The notes: generated by a model not told the origin, from the letters alone. A stretch of DNA of 64,000 nt from Methanoregula sp. (GCA_041645435.1 JBAZQB010000005.1:186001-250000), one strand, 5' to 3'; positions 8,842 through 18,142 are shown, numbered from the stretch's first letter. Program-made: numbers and translations.

Positions 8842-9771
8842 ATGCGATTTGTTGTGACTGGGGGAGCGGGTTTTATTGGCTCCCATATTGCCGATGCACT
8901 TGCCAATCGTGGGGATGAGGTCGTTATTCTTGATAACCTCTTTTCCGGCAGGATGGAAAATATTCGGGGGTTATTGAATGCACCGACGGTAACTTTTGTA
9001 AATGGCAGTGTTACTGATCAGGCACTTCTTTTAAAAGCCTGTAATGGTGCGGATGGCATATTTCATGAAGCTGCAATCACTTCAGTTCCGCGATCCGTAA
9101 AAGATCCTCTTGCTTCAAATGAAGCAAATGTGTCAGGAACCCTGAATGTTCTGGTTTCCGCTCAAAAATGTGGAATAAAAAAGATCGTCTACGCATCCTC
9201 CTCCTCAGTTTATGGGGATATGCCCACACTCCCCAAAAGGGAGGATATGGTGCCAAATCCAAAGTCCCCGTATGCGATCACAAAAATGACCGGTGAATAC
9301 TATCTGAACGTCTTTCATGAACTTTATGGAATGAATACGGTTTCGCTGCGATATTTCAATGTCTTTGGGCCACGGCAGGATCCCAATTCTGAATATTCAG
9401 CAGTTATTCCGAAATTTATCACAAAAGTCCTGCGTCACGAATCACCGGTAATCTATGGGGACGGATCGCAGACCCGGGACTTTACGTTTGTGAAAGATGT
9501 TGTGCAGGCCAATATCCGGGCAATGGAGCGTGACGCGCAGGGTGTTTTCAATGTTGCATACGGAAACCGCATCACCTTGATCAAGCTCGCACAAACGATT
9601 ATGGATGCATTTGGTGAGGCACTTCCTCTCAAATATGAAGACGGGCGATCGGGAGATATCCACGATTCTCTTGCAGATATCTCTGCAGCACAGAAAGCCT
9701 TCGGGTATGCACCGGAATATTCGGTCACAACTGGTCTTGAGGAGACGATCGCATGGTACAAAAACCACTAA
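8842..9771 (+). CDS. NAD-dependent sugar epimerase/dehydratase (GalE-like)
   Basis: A 309-residue extended short-chain dehydrogenase acting on nucleotide sugars. It has the NAD-binding GGAGFIGSH at the N-terminus, the active-site Ser run YASSSSVYGD, and the catalytic pair in SPYAITKMTGEYY (YxxxK). DNLFSGRMENI and RYFNVFGPRQDP are typical of UDP-glucose or UDP-GlcNAc 4-epimerases. Its end overlaps the next gene by 19 bases, so it is translated together with the 6-dehydrogenase. A UDP-GlcNAc/GalNAc 4-epimerase is likely, but the substrate cannot be fixed. It opens the glycan locus. Confidence 0.85.
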   Translation: MRFVVTGGAGFIGSHIADALANRGDEVVILDNLFSGRMENIRGLLNAPTVTFVNGSVTDQALLLKACNGADGIFHEAAITSVPRSVKDPLASNEANVSGTLNVLVSAQKCGIKKIVYASSSSVYGDMPTLPKREDMVPNPKSPYAITKMTGEYYLNVFHELYGMNTVSLRYFNVFGPRQDPNSEYSAVIPKFITKVLRHESPVIYGDGSQTRDFTFVKDVVQANIRAMERDAQGVFNVAYGNRITLIKLAQTIMDAFGEALPLKYEDGRSGDIHDSLADISAAQKAFGYAPEYSVTTGLEETIAWYKNH

Positions 9772-11000
9772 CGGGACAAACGGTTTGTGTTGTGGGGCTT
9801 GGTTATGTTGGTACGCCCCTTGCAGAGGCATTTGCTGACCATCTTCCGACCATTGGGTTCGATATTGATCAGGGTAAAATTGATTCGCTTGTCCAATCCG
9901 GGTCAAAAATCCTGGCAACGACCGTTCCGGCTGCAATAAAAGATGCAGATTTTGTCATGATCTGCGTTCCAACACCGGTGACAAAAGCCAAAGACCCGGA
10001 TCTCGGGCCGGTCAGATCGGCAACCACAACCGTTGGCAGGAACCTGAAACGAAATGCGATTGTAGTGCTTGAATCCACCGTGTATCCCGGAGTTACTGAA
10101 GAGATCGTAATCCCCCTTCTTGAGCGGGAATCCGGCCTGAAGTGCGGGAAGGATTTCTTTGTCGGTTATTCACCAGAACGGATCAATCCCAATGATGATG
10201 CACATACTCTCGATAAAATCACCAAGATCGTTGCCGGTATGGATGAAAAGACCGCAGACAGGCTCGTCGAACTGTACAGTCATATCACCAAGGTCTACCG
10301 TGCGCCGGATATCAAAACCGCAGAAGCCGCAAAAGTGATCGAGAACATTCAGCGTGATCTGAATATCGCACTGATGAATGAGCTGGCACTTATCTTTGAG
10401 CGCATGGGCCTTGATACCCAGGCAGTGCTCGATGCTGCCGGGACCAAATGGAACTTCCACCCGTACCGCCCGGGGCTTGTAGGCGGTCACTGCATTCCGG
10501 TTGATCCCTATTACCTTGTGATGAAGGCTGAAGAGATCGGGTATCACCCTCAGGTGATACTTGCCGGGCGAGCAATAAATGACTCTATGCCAAAACACGT
10601 GGCAGGTCTGGCGATCAAGGGGCTCAATGAAGTGGGCAAGGTGATCAATGGCTCCAAAGTCCTGATCATGGGACTTACGTACAAAGAAGATGTTCCGGAT
10701 ACCCGTGAGTCGCCCGTTGAAGAGATTGTTCATGAACTTAAGGAGTTCAAGGTGGATGTGTATGGCTATGATCCATTGCTTCCCGATGAAGTGATCGAGC
10801 GGTTTGGCGCAAAACCACTCCCTAACTTAGATATGAAGGTTGATGCGGTGATCATTGCGGTAGCGCATTCTCAGTTCAGGGATATGTCTGTTGAAACACT
10901 CCGGAATCTAATGGGTGAAAAACCGGTGCTTGTAGATGTCCGGGGAATGGTGGACCGCACGACTGCAGTGAAACAGGGAATAGTTTATAATCGTCTTTAA
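9753..11000 (+). CDS. UDP-sugar 6-dehydrogenase (TviB/WbpO/WecC type)
   Basis: A 415-residue enzyme that oxidises C6 of a UDP-HexNAc to a uronic acid using NAD. It has an N-terminal Rossmann motif (VVGLGYVGTPLAEAF), a central helical domain with AKVIENIQRDLNIALMNELA, and the catalytic Cys in GLVGGHCIPVDPYYL, followed by the C-terminal UDP-binding domain (GLTYKEDVPDTRESP). The preceding KWNFHPYRPG resembles TviB/WbpO, which oxidise UDP-GlcNAc or UDP-GalNAc. Overlap with the epimerase upstream and the WecB-type epimerase downstream point to a HexNAc-uronate. Confidence 0.9.
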   Translation: MVQKPLTGQTVCVVGLGYVGTPLAEAFADHLPTIGFDIDQGKIDSLVQSGSKILATTVPAAIKDADFVMICVPTPVTKAKDPDLGPVRSATTTVGRNLKRNAIVVLESTVYPGVTEEIVIPLLERESGLKCGKDFFVGYSPERINPNDDAHTLDKITKIVAGMDEKTADRLVELYSHITKVYRAPDIKTAEAAKVIENIQRDLNIALMNELALIFERMGLDTQAVLDAAGTKWNFHPYRPGLVGGHCIPVDPYYLVMKAEEIGYHPQVILAGRAINDSMPKHVAGLAIKGLNEVGKVINGSKVLIMGLTYKEDVPDTRESPVEEIVHELKEFKVDVYGYDPLLPDEVIERFGAKPLPNLDMKVDAVIIAVAHSQFRDMSVETLRNLMGEKPVLVDVRGMVDRTTAVKQGIVYNRL

Positions 11001-11107
11001 AATAAATTCCAGCACAAAAACATAACACATATCCTCAATGTAAGCAGTTTTATATTGGGAATACATCTCCATATTTTATTTAATAAGATCATATCCCGGT
11101 GAACATT

Positions 11108-12175
11108 TTGAAGATCGTTTCCATTGTCGGTGCCAGACCCCAATTCGTTAAATGCGCTCCGGTTTCCCGGGAGATACGCAAGGATCATACAGAAACTCTC
11201 GTTCATACGGGGCAACACTATGACCCGGACATGTCCGCTATCTTTTTCCAGGAACTGGAAATTCCGAAACCGGATTATAATCTCGGAATTGGTTCCGGAT
11301 CCCACGGGGAACAAACCGGAAAAATGGTAATAGGAATTGAAAAGATACTGGAAACTGAGCACCCCGATTTCGTACTGGTTTACGGGGACACGAACTCAAC
11401 GCTCGCAGGAGCTCTTGCTGCGACAAAACTGCACCTTCCGGTTGCCCATGTCGAGGCCGGTCTCCGTAGTTTTGATCGCACGATGCCGGAGGAGATTAAC
11501 CGGGTCCTGACGGATCATATTTCAGATCTGCTCTTCTGCCCGACACAAGCCGCTGCAGATAATCTCGAAAAGGAAGGAATCAATAAGGGGGTACATCTCA
11601 CCGGAGATGTAATGGCAGATGCGTTGGAATATAATCGCGTTCTTGCAGAAGAGAAATCCAGTGTTCTTAAAATGTTTGGACTGGAAGAACATTCCTATCT
11701 TGTTTTAACCGTACACCGTCCATCAAACACAGATAATAAAAAAAACATGTCCTGCATCCTTGATGCAATCCGCAAATCAGGAAAGCCAACTGTTTTTCCC
11801 GTACATCCAAGAACGCGAAAATTCTTGCAGGACCATGGGATTTGGGATATAATGCCCTCAAATATCATCCTAACTGAACCTCTGGGGTATTTAGACATGA
11901 TCCAGCTCATGCGTCATGCTGAAAAGATAATAACCGATTCCGGAGGTATACAGAAAGAGGCATATATTTTGGAGATTCCCTGTATTACCCTGAGAGAGAA
12001 TACAGAGTGGATTGAGACCCTGGAAGGGAACTGGAATGTCCTGACCGGAGCGAATACAGATAAAATCCGGGACGCAATTGTTAATATAAAACCCGATCCC
12101 TCAAAACGATATAATCACTATCCTTACGGAGCCTCGAAGAAAATCGCACGATTGCTTGAAATGGCAATGCAGTAG
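11108..12175 (+). CDS. wecB: UDP-N-acetylglucosamine 2-epimerase, non-hydrolysing (WecB)
   Basis: About 355 residues. Interconverts UDP-GlcNAc and UDP-ManNAc. Visible signatures are KIVSIVGARPQFVK, HTGQHYDPDMS, VYGDTNSTLAGALAA, HVEAGLRSFDRTMPEEINR, LTVHRP and TDSGGIQKEAY. Two starts compete. GTG 11099 gives three extra residues. TTG 11108 is preceded by GGTGA at the correct distance and gives the usual family start (M)KIVSIVGARPQF, so I prefer TTG. With the upstream 6-dehydrogenase it could yield UDP-ManNAcA. Confidence 0.9.
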   Translation: MKIVSIVGARPQFVKCAPVSREIRKDHTETLVHTGQHYDPDMSAIFFQELEIPKPDYNLGIGSGSHGEQTGKMVIGIEKILETEHPDFVLVYGDTNSTLAGALAATKLHLPVAHVEAGLRSFDRTMPEEINRVLTDHISDLLFCPTQAAADNLEKEGINKGVHLTGDVMADALEYNRVLAEEKSSVLKMFGLEEHSYLVLTVHRPSNTDNKKNMSCILDAIRKSGKPTVFPVHPRTRKFLQDHGIWDIMPSNIILTEPLGYLDMIQLMRHAEKIITDSGGIQKEAYILEIPCITLRENTEWIETLEGNWNVLTGANTDKIRDAIVNIKPDPSKRYNHYPYGASKKIARLLEMAMQ

Positions 12176-12201
12176 TTCAGGAATTATCAGGACCATTACG
12201 T

Positions 12202-14223
12202 ATGTGTGGAATCTCCGTAATAATTGATACGAAATCGAAATTTCAAGTAAATTCTCTCATTTTTCAGATGACTGAATTAGTCAGACATCGCGGACCTGAT
12301 GACGAGGGTTATGTGGTTTTCTCCGGGTGTGGAGAAATCAATAAAATTACTCCCTGTTATGGTGCGAATACTCCGAAAAATGTGATTGACGGGGATTTTC
12401 CCTACTCTCCAAAATATTCCATAACCCGTTTGGCGTCAGAAAAATTCTCCGTAGCATTCGGTCACAGGCGTTTATCAATTGTTGATCTTTCACCAAATGG
12501 GCATCAGCCGATGTGTTATGGAAATCAGCGGTACTGGATTGTGTATAATGGAGAGATTTACAATCATCATGAATTGCGTGATGCACTGAAAAAACTCGGT
12601 CACCGGTTTATTTCCCATACTGATACGGAGGTACTATTAGCAGCGTATGTACAGTGGGGAACCAATTGTCTGCACCATCTGAATGGTATGTGGGCTTTCG
12701 TCATTTTTGATACAAAAGAATCGAAGATTTTCGCTTCCCGTGACCGATTCGGCGTCAAACCCCTCTACTACTGGTTATCTCCGGATGGAATGCTTGCCTT
12801 CGCATCAGAAATCAAACAATTTACCGCCCTGCCCGGATGGAAACCTTTTCTGAATAAAGAATGTGCTTATGATTATCTTATAATGGATCTGATGGACCAT
12901 ACTCCCGAAACCCTTTTTCACGGTGTATACCAGATCCCGGGTGGGCATGCGGTCGAATTTCACCTCTCCGATGATCTCAAGAATACCCTTCAGATATATC
13001 GCTGGTATCAACTGGAAAAAAAACCTTTTCAGGGAACCTTTGCACAAGCTGCTGATGAGTTCAGGTATCTTTTTACGGATTCTGTCCGATTGCGCCTGCA
13101 TGCTGATGTTCCTGTTGGATCCTGCCTTTCCGGAGGCCTTGACTCATCCGCAATTGTTTGCATTGCAAATGATCTTCTCAAACAGGAAAAAAAAGAGGAA
13201 TTACAAAAGACATTTTCTGCGATTTCAGATGTGAAAAAATTCGATGAGCGGGAGTTTATTAATGAAGTTGTTTCTGACAGAAACCTGGATGCTCATTATA
13301 TCGTACCTACCCCGGAAAAACTATCAGAGCTGCTGGACAGTATAATCTGGCATCAGGATGAACCATTCGGAACTACCAGTATTTTCGCACAGTGGCTTGT
13401 ATTCAAGCTAGCGGCAGATCAGGGGATAAAGGTGCTTCTCGATGGTCAGGGAGCTGATGAACAATTATGCGGCTATCATATTTTCTCAGGAGCCAGACTG
13501 GCCGATTTACTGGTGAAATTAAAATGGGGGAAAATGCTTCATGAAATGGATTCGGCGAAAAAAAACCTCGGCATTTCCTTACCGAAATCAATCAGTCTGG
13601 TAGGCATCCAGATTCTTCCGCCAGTTTTCAGAAAGTTCTTTTTCAGAATGTCAAAAAAGGCCTCTATTAATCTTTCATGGTTTGATGACAGGAATGCAAA
13701 TCACCATTCTGACATCACCGGCTGCCACGGATTTGCTACATCCAGCTACATACAAAAAACTACCTATTCTCAACTTTTTTACACAAGTCTTCCCCTGCTC
13801 CTTCACTGGGAGGATAGGGATTCCATGGCCCATTCCGTTGAGTCGCGTGTTCCTTTCCTTGACTATCGGCTTGTCGAATTTATATTTAATCTGCCTGATG
13901 AATATAAAATCCAGGATGGGATTACCAAGAAAGTCTTTAGAGAGTGTATGGGGAACATTTTACCGGAAAAAGTCCGGCTGCGTAAAGACAAAATGGGCTT
14001 TGTCACTGCCGAAGAAAACTGGGTAACGATAAAAATGCCCGAACACTTTCAGGATCTGCTCAAAGACTCTATCGAATGTTCCAAGGGTATCATTAAAAAA
14101 GAATCGCTTGCTCAATTGAATTCCATGATCGAGGGAAAAACGCCGTATTCTTCCATGATATGGAGAGTGATATGCTTCGGGAGATGGATGAAGGTTTTTA
14201 AGGTGGATGCAAATTCGGTATGA
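12202..14223 (+). CDS. asnB: Glutamine-hydrolysing asparagine synthetase-like amidotransferase (AsnB family)
   Basis: A 673-residue two-domain protein. The N-terminal class II glutaminase begins MCGISV with the nucleophile Cys2 and contains RHRGPDDEG and the YNGEIYNH segment. The C-terminal synthetase domain has the PP-loop SCLSGGLDSSA and, further on, WEDRDSMAHSVESRVPFLDYRLVEF. It could make asparagine. However, AsnB homologues inside polysaccharide loci, next to uronate-forming dehydrogenases, are known to convert uronic acids to uronamides, and that fits the two preceding genes. The glutaminase domain has an insertion of about 40 residues (around 45-85) relative to the usual form. Confidence 0.88.
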   Translation: MCGISVIIDTKSKFQVNSLIFQMTELVRHRGPDDEGYVVFSGCGEINKITPCYGANTPKNVIDGDFPYSPKYSITRLASEKFSVAFGHRRLSIVDLSPNGHQPMCYGNQRYWIVYNGEIYNHHELRDALKKLGHRFISHTDTEVLLAAYVQWGTNCLHHLNGMWAFVIFDTKESKIFASRDRFGVKPLYYWLSPDGMLAFASEIKQFTALPGWKPFLNKECAYDYLIMDLMDHTPETLFHGVYQIPGGHAVEFHLSDDLKNTLQIYRWYQLEKKPFQGTFAQAADEFRYLFTDSVRLRLHADVPVGSCLSGGLDSSAIVCIANDLLKQEKKEELQKTFSAISDVKKFDEREFINEVVSDRNLDAHYIVPTPEKLSELLDSIIWHQDEPFGTTSIFAQWLVFKLAADQGIKVLLDGQGADEQLCGYHIFSGARLADLLVKLKWGKMLHEMDSAKKNLGISLPKSISLVGIQILPPVFRKFFFRMSKKASINLSWFDDRNANHHSDITGCHGFATSSYIQKTTYSQLFYTSLPLLLHWEDRDSMAHSVESRVPFLDYRLVEFIFNLPDEYKIQDGITKKVFRECMGNILPEKVRLRKDKMGFVTAEENWVTIKMPEHFQDLLKDSIECSKGIIKKESLAQLNSMIEGKTPYSSMIWRVICFGRWMKVFKVDANSV

Positions 14224-14241
14224 TAATCAGGATAAGTAAGG

Positions 14242-14250
14242 GATATAAAA
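14242..14250 (+). promoter_or_regulatory. Probable TATA box for rmlA
   Basis: The sequence ATATAAAA, flanked by GG on the 5' side (purine-rich as in a BRE), lies about 100 bases before the rmlA start and about 20 bases after the asnB stop. Archaeal TATA boxes sit about 25 bases before the transcript start, which would leave a long leader. Inference from sequence only. Confidence 0.35.
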
Positions 14251-14346
14251 ATTAGTGAAGTACTGGGGTTTCGTGATTTCCCACAACCTCCTTATTATCC
14301 ACAGTTGAAATATTATGTGTGTTGCAAAGAAAAACGAGGCGCTAAT

Positions 14347-15225
14347 ATGAAAGGAATCATACTTGCAGGGGGAAATGGTTCACGACTCTACCCGATCACT
14401 CTTTCACTGAGTAAACACCTTCTCCCGATTTATGATAAGCCGATGATCTACTACCCACTTTCAGTACTTATGCTGGCGGGGATACGGGAGATCCTCATCA
14501 TATCAACCCCTGAACATATCGATCTCTATAAAAAAATGCTCGGAGATGGTACGTGTCTGGGCCTCAATATCTCATATGCTATCCAGGATCGGCCACGTGG
14601 ACTTGCTGATGCGTTTCTTGTAGGGGAGACATTCATTGCCGGTGACAAAGTCGCACTGATTTTAGGTGACAATGTCTTCTATGGTCAGAGTTTTACGCCA
14701 TTATTGCAGGAAGCTGCATCATTAACTAAAGGTGCGGTTGTATTCGGATATTATGTTCGGAATCCGCAGGAGTTCGGTATTGTTGAGTTTGATAATAATG
14801 GTGCTGTCCTTTCTCTTGAAGAGAAACCTGATAAGCCTAGATCAAATTATGCCATTCCGGGACTGTATTTCTATGATGAATCCGTAGTTGCTATTGCAAA
14901 GCAGTTGAAACCCTCTGCTCGCGGGGAGCTTGAGATCACTGATCTAAACCGGGAATATCTTATTATGGGGAAGTTAAATGTGAGGCTGTTAGGACGGGGT
15001 TTTGCATGGCTTGATACTGGAACGTATGACGGGCTCCTTGAAGCATCCAATTTTGTTGGAACGATTCAGAAACGACAGGGGTTGTATATCGCCTGCATTG
15101 AAGAGATCGCCTATCATATGGGGTATATCAACAGGGATCAGCTCATTGAGATAAGTAAGAAAATGAATAACACCGATTACGGCAGATATCTTCGAATCGT
15201 TGCGGGGCTTGAGGAGAGAAAATAA
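14347..15225 (+). CDS. rmlA: Glucose-1-phosphate thymidylyltransferase (RmlA)
   Basis: A 292-residue enzyme forming dTDP-glucose from glucose-1-phosphate and dTTP. It has the nucleotidyltransferase signature AGGNGSRLYPITLSLSKHLLPIYDKPMI (in two blocks), LILGDNVFYGQ, and EEKPDKPRSNYAIPGLYFYD. ATG 14347 follows GAGG at 14336 and gives the standard RmlA length. An upstream in-frame start at 14305 would add an unrelated Cys-rich tail. No rmlB, rmlC or rmlD occurs in the window, so the later dTDP-sugar steps are elsewhere or are done by the local epimerases and aminotransferases. Confidence 0.93.
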   Translation: MKGIILAGGNGSRLYPITLSLSKHLLPIYDKPMIYYPLSVLMLAGIREILIISTPEHIDLYKKMLGDGTCLGLNISYAIQDRPRGLADAFLVGETFIAGDKVALILGDNVFYGQSFTPLLQEAASLTKGAVVFGYYVRNPQEFGIVEFDNNGAVLSLEEKPDKPRSNYAIPGLYFYDESVVAIAKQLKPSARGELEITDLNREYLIMGKLNVRLLGRGFAWLDTGTYDGLLEASNFVGTIQKRQGLYIACIEEIAYHMGYINRDQLIEISKKMNNTDYGRYLRIVAGLEERK

Positions 15226-15382
15226 CAGGATTCCCGGTAATAGGTAAACACTTTTTGATAATAATCTCCATGATCTAAAAATATATCCCGAAAAAATCTC
15301 TGGATATAGGAAAATATTGAGCCTGATCACATTGAAATCTTGATAAAATGTAAAAAAAAATTATGGTAGTCTCATGAAAGCC

Positions 15383-15391
15383 ATATAAATA
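15383..15391 (+). promoter_or_regulatory. TATA box, possible leaderless start at 15413
   Basis: TATAAAT (15384-15390) sits about 26 bases before ATG 15413. That is the archaeal TATA-to-transcript-start distance, so the mRNA would begin at or near the start codon. The absence of a Shine-Dalgarno before 15413 agrees with a leaderless transcript. Confidence 0.45.
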
Positions 15392-15412
15392 AAAAGCATA
15401 ATAATCCTGTAA

Positions 15413-16357
15413 ATGGTTGTTGAAATGGATACGTGCATAATCTTCGGGGGTAGTGGCTTTATCGGTTCCCATCTTGCAGAAGAACTGGTCAGGAGAAAAT
15501 ATGAAGTAAAAATATTTGGCACATTCCAGAACGGTACAGGAAATCTTACAAATTTTATCGATAATGTAGAACTTATTAAAGGGGATTTTCTGAATCCGCG
15601 GGATGTTTCTTCTGCACTGAAAGATGTTGATGTGCTGTTTCATTACATATCGACTACCAATCCTGCTACAATTGCCCGAAATCCTGTTTTCGATATAGAA
15701 ACAAATGTAATCGGTTCTGTGAAACTCTTTCAGGCTGCGCTTGAAAATGATGTAAAAAGAATTGTATACCCCTCATCGGGGGGGACAATCTATGGAGAAA
15801 CAAATGGAGAGCCGATTACTGAGAGTTCTGCAAAAAATCCTATCGACCCTTATGCGATATCGAAATTGACTACCGAAAGATATCTTGAATATTTTCACCA
15901 TACCTATGGTATGAAATATACCGTGTTCCGGTATTCCAATCCTTTTGGCGAGCGACAAAATCCACTGGGCAGGCAGGGTGTAATTCCTCAATTTCTGTAC
16001 AAAATATTGCACAATGAACCCCCATTGATCTTCGGGAATGGAACTGCAACAAGGGATTATATTTATATCAAGGATTGCATTGACGCAACCCTCGCCGTGT
16101 TGGACAGCAGGACAAAAGAAACCGTCTTCAATGTTGGAAGTGGAGAGGCAACAACCCTTTTGAAATTAATTGATATCATGAGAGAGGTTACTGGAAAAGA
16201 AATACATCCCGAATTTATCACTGAACATAAGAAATATATTTCAAAGAACGTACTGGACATTTCCAAGATCCATCAGGAAACCGGATGGGTCCCTTCGACC
16301 GGATTAAATGAAAGTATTAAGAAAACCTGGAACTGGATATCGACCTGTTTTATTTAA
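15413..16357 (+). CDS. NAD-dependent sugar epimerase/dehydratase
   Basis: A 314-residue extended SDR with GGSGFIGSHLAEEL, an active-site region YPSSGGTIYGE, and the YxxxK pair in DPYAISKLTTERYL. RYSNPFGERQNPLGRQG is typical of UDP-sugar 4-epimerases. The product is probably an epimerised nucleotide sugar for the surface glycan. A start at ATG 15425 is possible, but the TATA box placed for a leaderless mRNA supports 15413. It stands between rmlA and a long non-coding gap. Confidence 0.82.
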   Translation: MVVEMDTCIIFGGSGFIGSHLAEELVRRKYEVKIFGTFQNGTGNLTNFIDNVELIKGDFLNPRDVSSALKDVDVLFHYISTTNPATIARNPVFDIETNVIGSVKLFQAALENDVKRIVYPSSGGTIYGETNGEPITESSAKNPIDPYAISKLTTERYLEYFHHTYGMKYTVFRYSNPFGERQNPLGRQGVIPQFLYKILHNEPPLIFGNGTATRDYIYIKDCIDATLAVLDSRTKETVFNVGSGEATTLLKLIDIMREVTGKEIHPEFITEHKKYISKNVLDISKIHQETGWVPSTGLNESIKKTWNWISTCFI

Positions 16358-17122
16358 CGTGACCATTGACAGAATATATTTTTCCGCTCTATAGAAACAG
16401 GCATGAACGGGAGTTCACACCCGAACCATGAAAATCATGTTTGTGATATTCCCCCGCCTCAGGGCCTCTCTTCAGGCACGGCGGGGCAAGGAGGTTTTAG
16501 AATATTTAGTCCTCAAACGCCGCGGGGGCGCCCCGTCGGGGGCGGCGACGTTCATCATTGCCGGGGGTATGGGGGTCTCAACCCCCATTATCATATCTTG
16601 AGAACACGATTTTCATAGGTAAACCTCAAAATGAATACTTGGATCAATGTTTTTCACGTTCATGGGGGCTTCGGCAATATCCCCATTTTTCCCGGTATAT
16701 GTTATGTGAACGAGGGCCCGGTGTTTATCTGTAGACTGAGATAATCTATATGAATTGAAGTGCTAAAATAAGCACAGTATAGGGACAATACCAATGAATA
16801 TTGAATCTAATAACACTGAAATTAAAAAAAATTGTCTGTAACTTTCACAGATTCTTACAATTTCTCATAGTGAAGTTTTTCTTCAGAGCAAAAAAAATCA
16901 AAGAAGCGATTGATAGTGATACAGGGTTCTAATGATGTCTTTGAACCGTTGTTACTATTTTTTTCTCATTTTTGGTTACGAAAATTTTTCGAAATTAAAG
17001 TCGTTAAAATTAGCAAAGTATAGGTGCTAAACTAGTATATTACCCTACATTTTTCATCGAGTTTTAGTGGTTGAAAGTAGATCTCAAAAAGATCAGAAGA
17101 TGTTCAGCAAATTCTTACAATC
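16358..17122. other. Long non-coding gap with GC-rich element and a repeated 27-base motif
   Basis: About 765 bases between convergent genes. It contains GC-rich copy B (16451-16588) and a pair of similar 27-base segments at about 16758-16784 and 17003-17029, sharing TAAAAT-AGCA-AGTATAGG. The rest is strongly AT-rich and has no credible ORF. The ORF at 16403-16618 is the GC-rich element read as protein and is rejected. Confidence 0.5.
16451..16588. repeat. GC-rich structured intergenic element, copy B
   Basis: It opens with a hairpin CCCCGCC...GGCGGGG (about 16452-16487). Then comes CGCCGCGGGGGCG (16518-16530), a palindromic GGGGCGCCCC, GGCGGCG, and a tail TTCATC...GGGGGTATGGGGG...CCCCCAT that matches copy A at 7568-7625 in order and spacing, apart from a ~13-base insertion. 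It sits in AT-rich sequence between convergent genes. It may be a structured RNA or a dispersed repeat. Confidence 0.55.
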
Positions 17123-18142
17123 TCAATACATCTCATTTTTTAATCGAAAAATTTTTCTTAAACAATTTCGCCCTCCAGGTACAATGAGTCCACAACCAAG
17201 GATAAGGATTGCGAAGAACTCTGCACATTTTCTTATTTTGTCGCCAAACGACTTGCAATGAATCAAAGTCCAAGTATTCAGAGCAAACCCTATAAAAACA
17301 AGAGGTGAATACGAGGTCATCAAATCTGATCGTATTATACCAGCAAAAAGGCATAATCGCATATGTCCGCGTATCGCAGCATTCAATTCCCGGCGATAAT
17401 CGGAAACGTCATCCCCCAATTCGCTGATAATCCGGATAAAAATATTAATATTGTCAATATACCCGGAAGGATTTTTAAAAAGGCGTTGAGTCGATTCAGA
17501 ATGTTCCCCCTGTCGGTAAAAAAGCAGGGCATCTGCAACAAAAGCAATATCAAAACGGCGGGCAATTTTTAGCCACTGATAATAATCTCCGGCATAGGGA
17601 AATTCATAAGAAAACAATCCCACGGAGTCATATACCTCTCTTTTCATAATCACCGAAGGACAATCAATTGGATTTCCAGTTTCCAATATCATTCTGAAAC
17701 CTTCAGGTGCAGAAAAAACAATATCATGATCGGATACTCCAATCTTTTTTTGTCTGTCATTGAATAAAACCTGGACCGAGGTAAATGTCATCGCAACGGA
17801 AGGGTGGGACTCCATAAATTTCACACAGGTTTTTGTAAAATTGGTATCGATATAATCATCGGAATGGAGGATATGGATATATTTCCCTGTTGCAAGTTCG
17901 ATGCATCTGTTGAAATTACCGAAGAGGCCTAGATTTGTCTTGTTTTTAAAAAATTTTAACGGGGTGTCTTTGTATCTTGCAATTACGGACTCAATATTAT
18001 CAGAAGATGCGTTATCCACAACAATGACTTCAATATTCGGATATGATTGCGAAAGAGCGCTGTCTATTGCTTTACTAACCATTTCAGCACGGTTATAAGT
18101 CGGAATACAAATCGACACCAGTGAGGATTCGTCTATTTCCAA
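17123..18142 (-). CDS. Family 2 glycosyltransferase
   Basis: A 339-residue GT-A glycosyltransferase. The N-terminus reads SLVSICIPTYNRAEMVSKAIDSAL, followed by VIVVDNASSD and the metal-binding HSDDYID. ETGNPIDCPSVIMKREVYDSVG and FPYAGDYYQWLKIA are typical acceptor-side segments. The C-terminal ~60 residues are hydrophobic (SPLVFIGFALNTW and FFAILILGCGLIVPGG), so it may associate with the membrane. The start is TTG 18142, supported by AGGTGA just upstream. It probably adds one sugar to a lipid-linked surface glycan. The sugar is unknown. Confidence 0.88.
   Translation of the reverse strand: MEIDESSLVSICIPTYNRAEMVSKAIDSALSQSYPNIEVIVVDNASSDNIESVIARYKDTPLKFFKNKTNLGLFGNFNRCIELATGKYIHILHSDDYIDTNFTKTCVKFMESHPSVAMTFTSVQVLFNDRQKKIGVSDHDIVFSAPEGFRMILETGNPIDCPSVIMKREVYDSVGLFSYEFPYAGDYYQWLKIARRFDIAFVADALLFYRQGEHSESTQRLFKNPSGYIDNINIFIRIISELGDDVSDYRRELNAAIRGHMRLCLFAGIIRSDLMTSYSPLVFIGFALNTWTLIHCKSFGDKIRKCAEFFAILILGCGLIVPGGRNCLRKIFRLKNEMY

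Noticed and set aside
16403..16618. Plus-strand ORF across the GC-rich element
   Set aside because: The protein is the translation of a palindromic repeat (Gly/Pro/Arg-rich), and the second copy of the element does not keep the frame.
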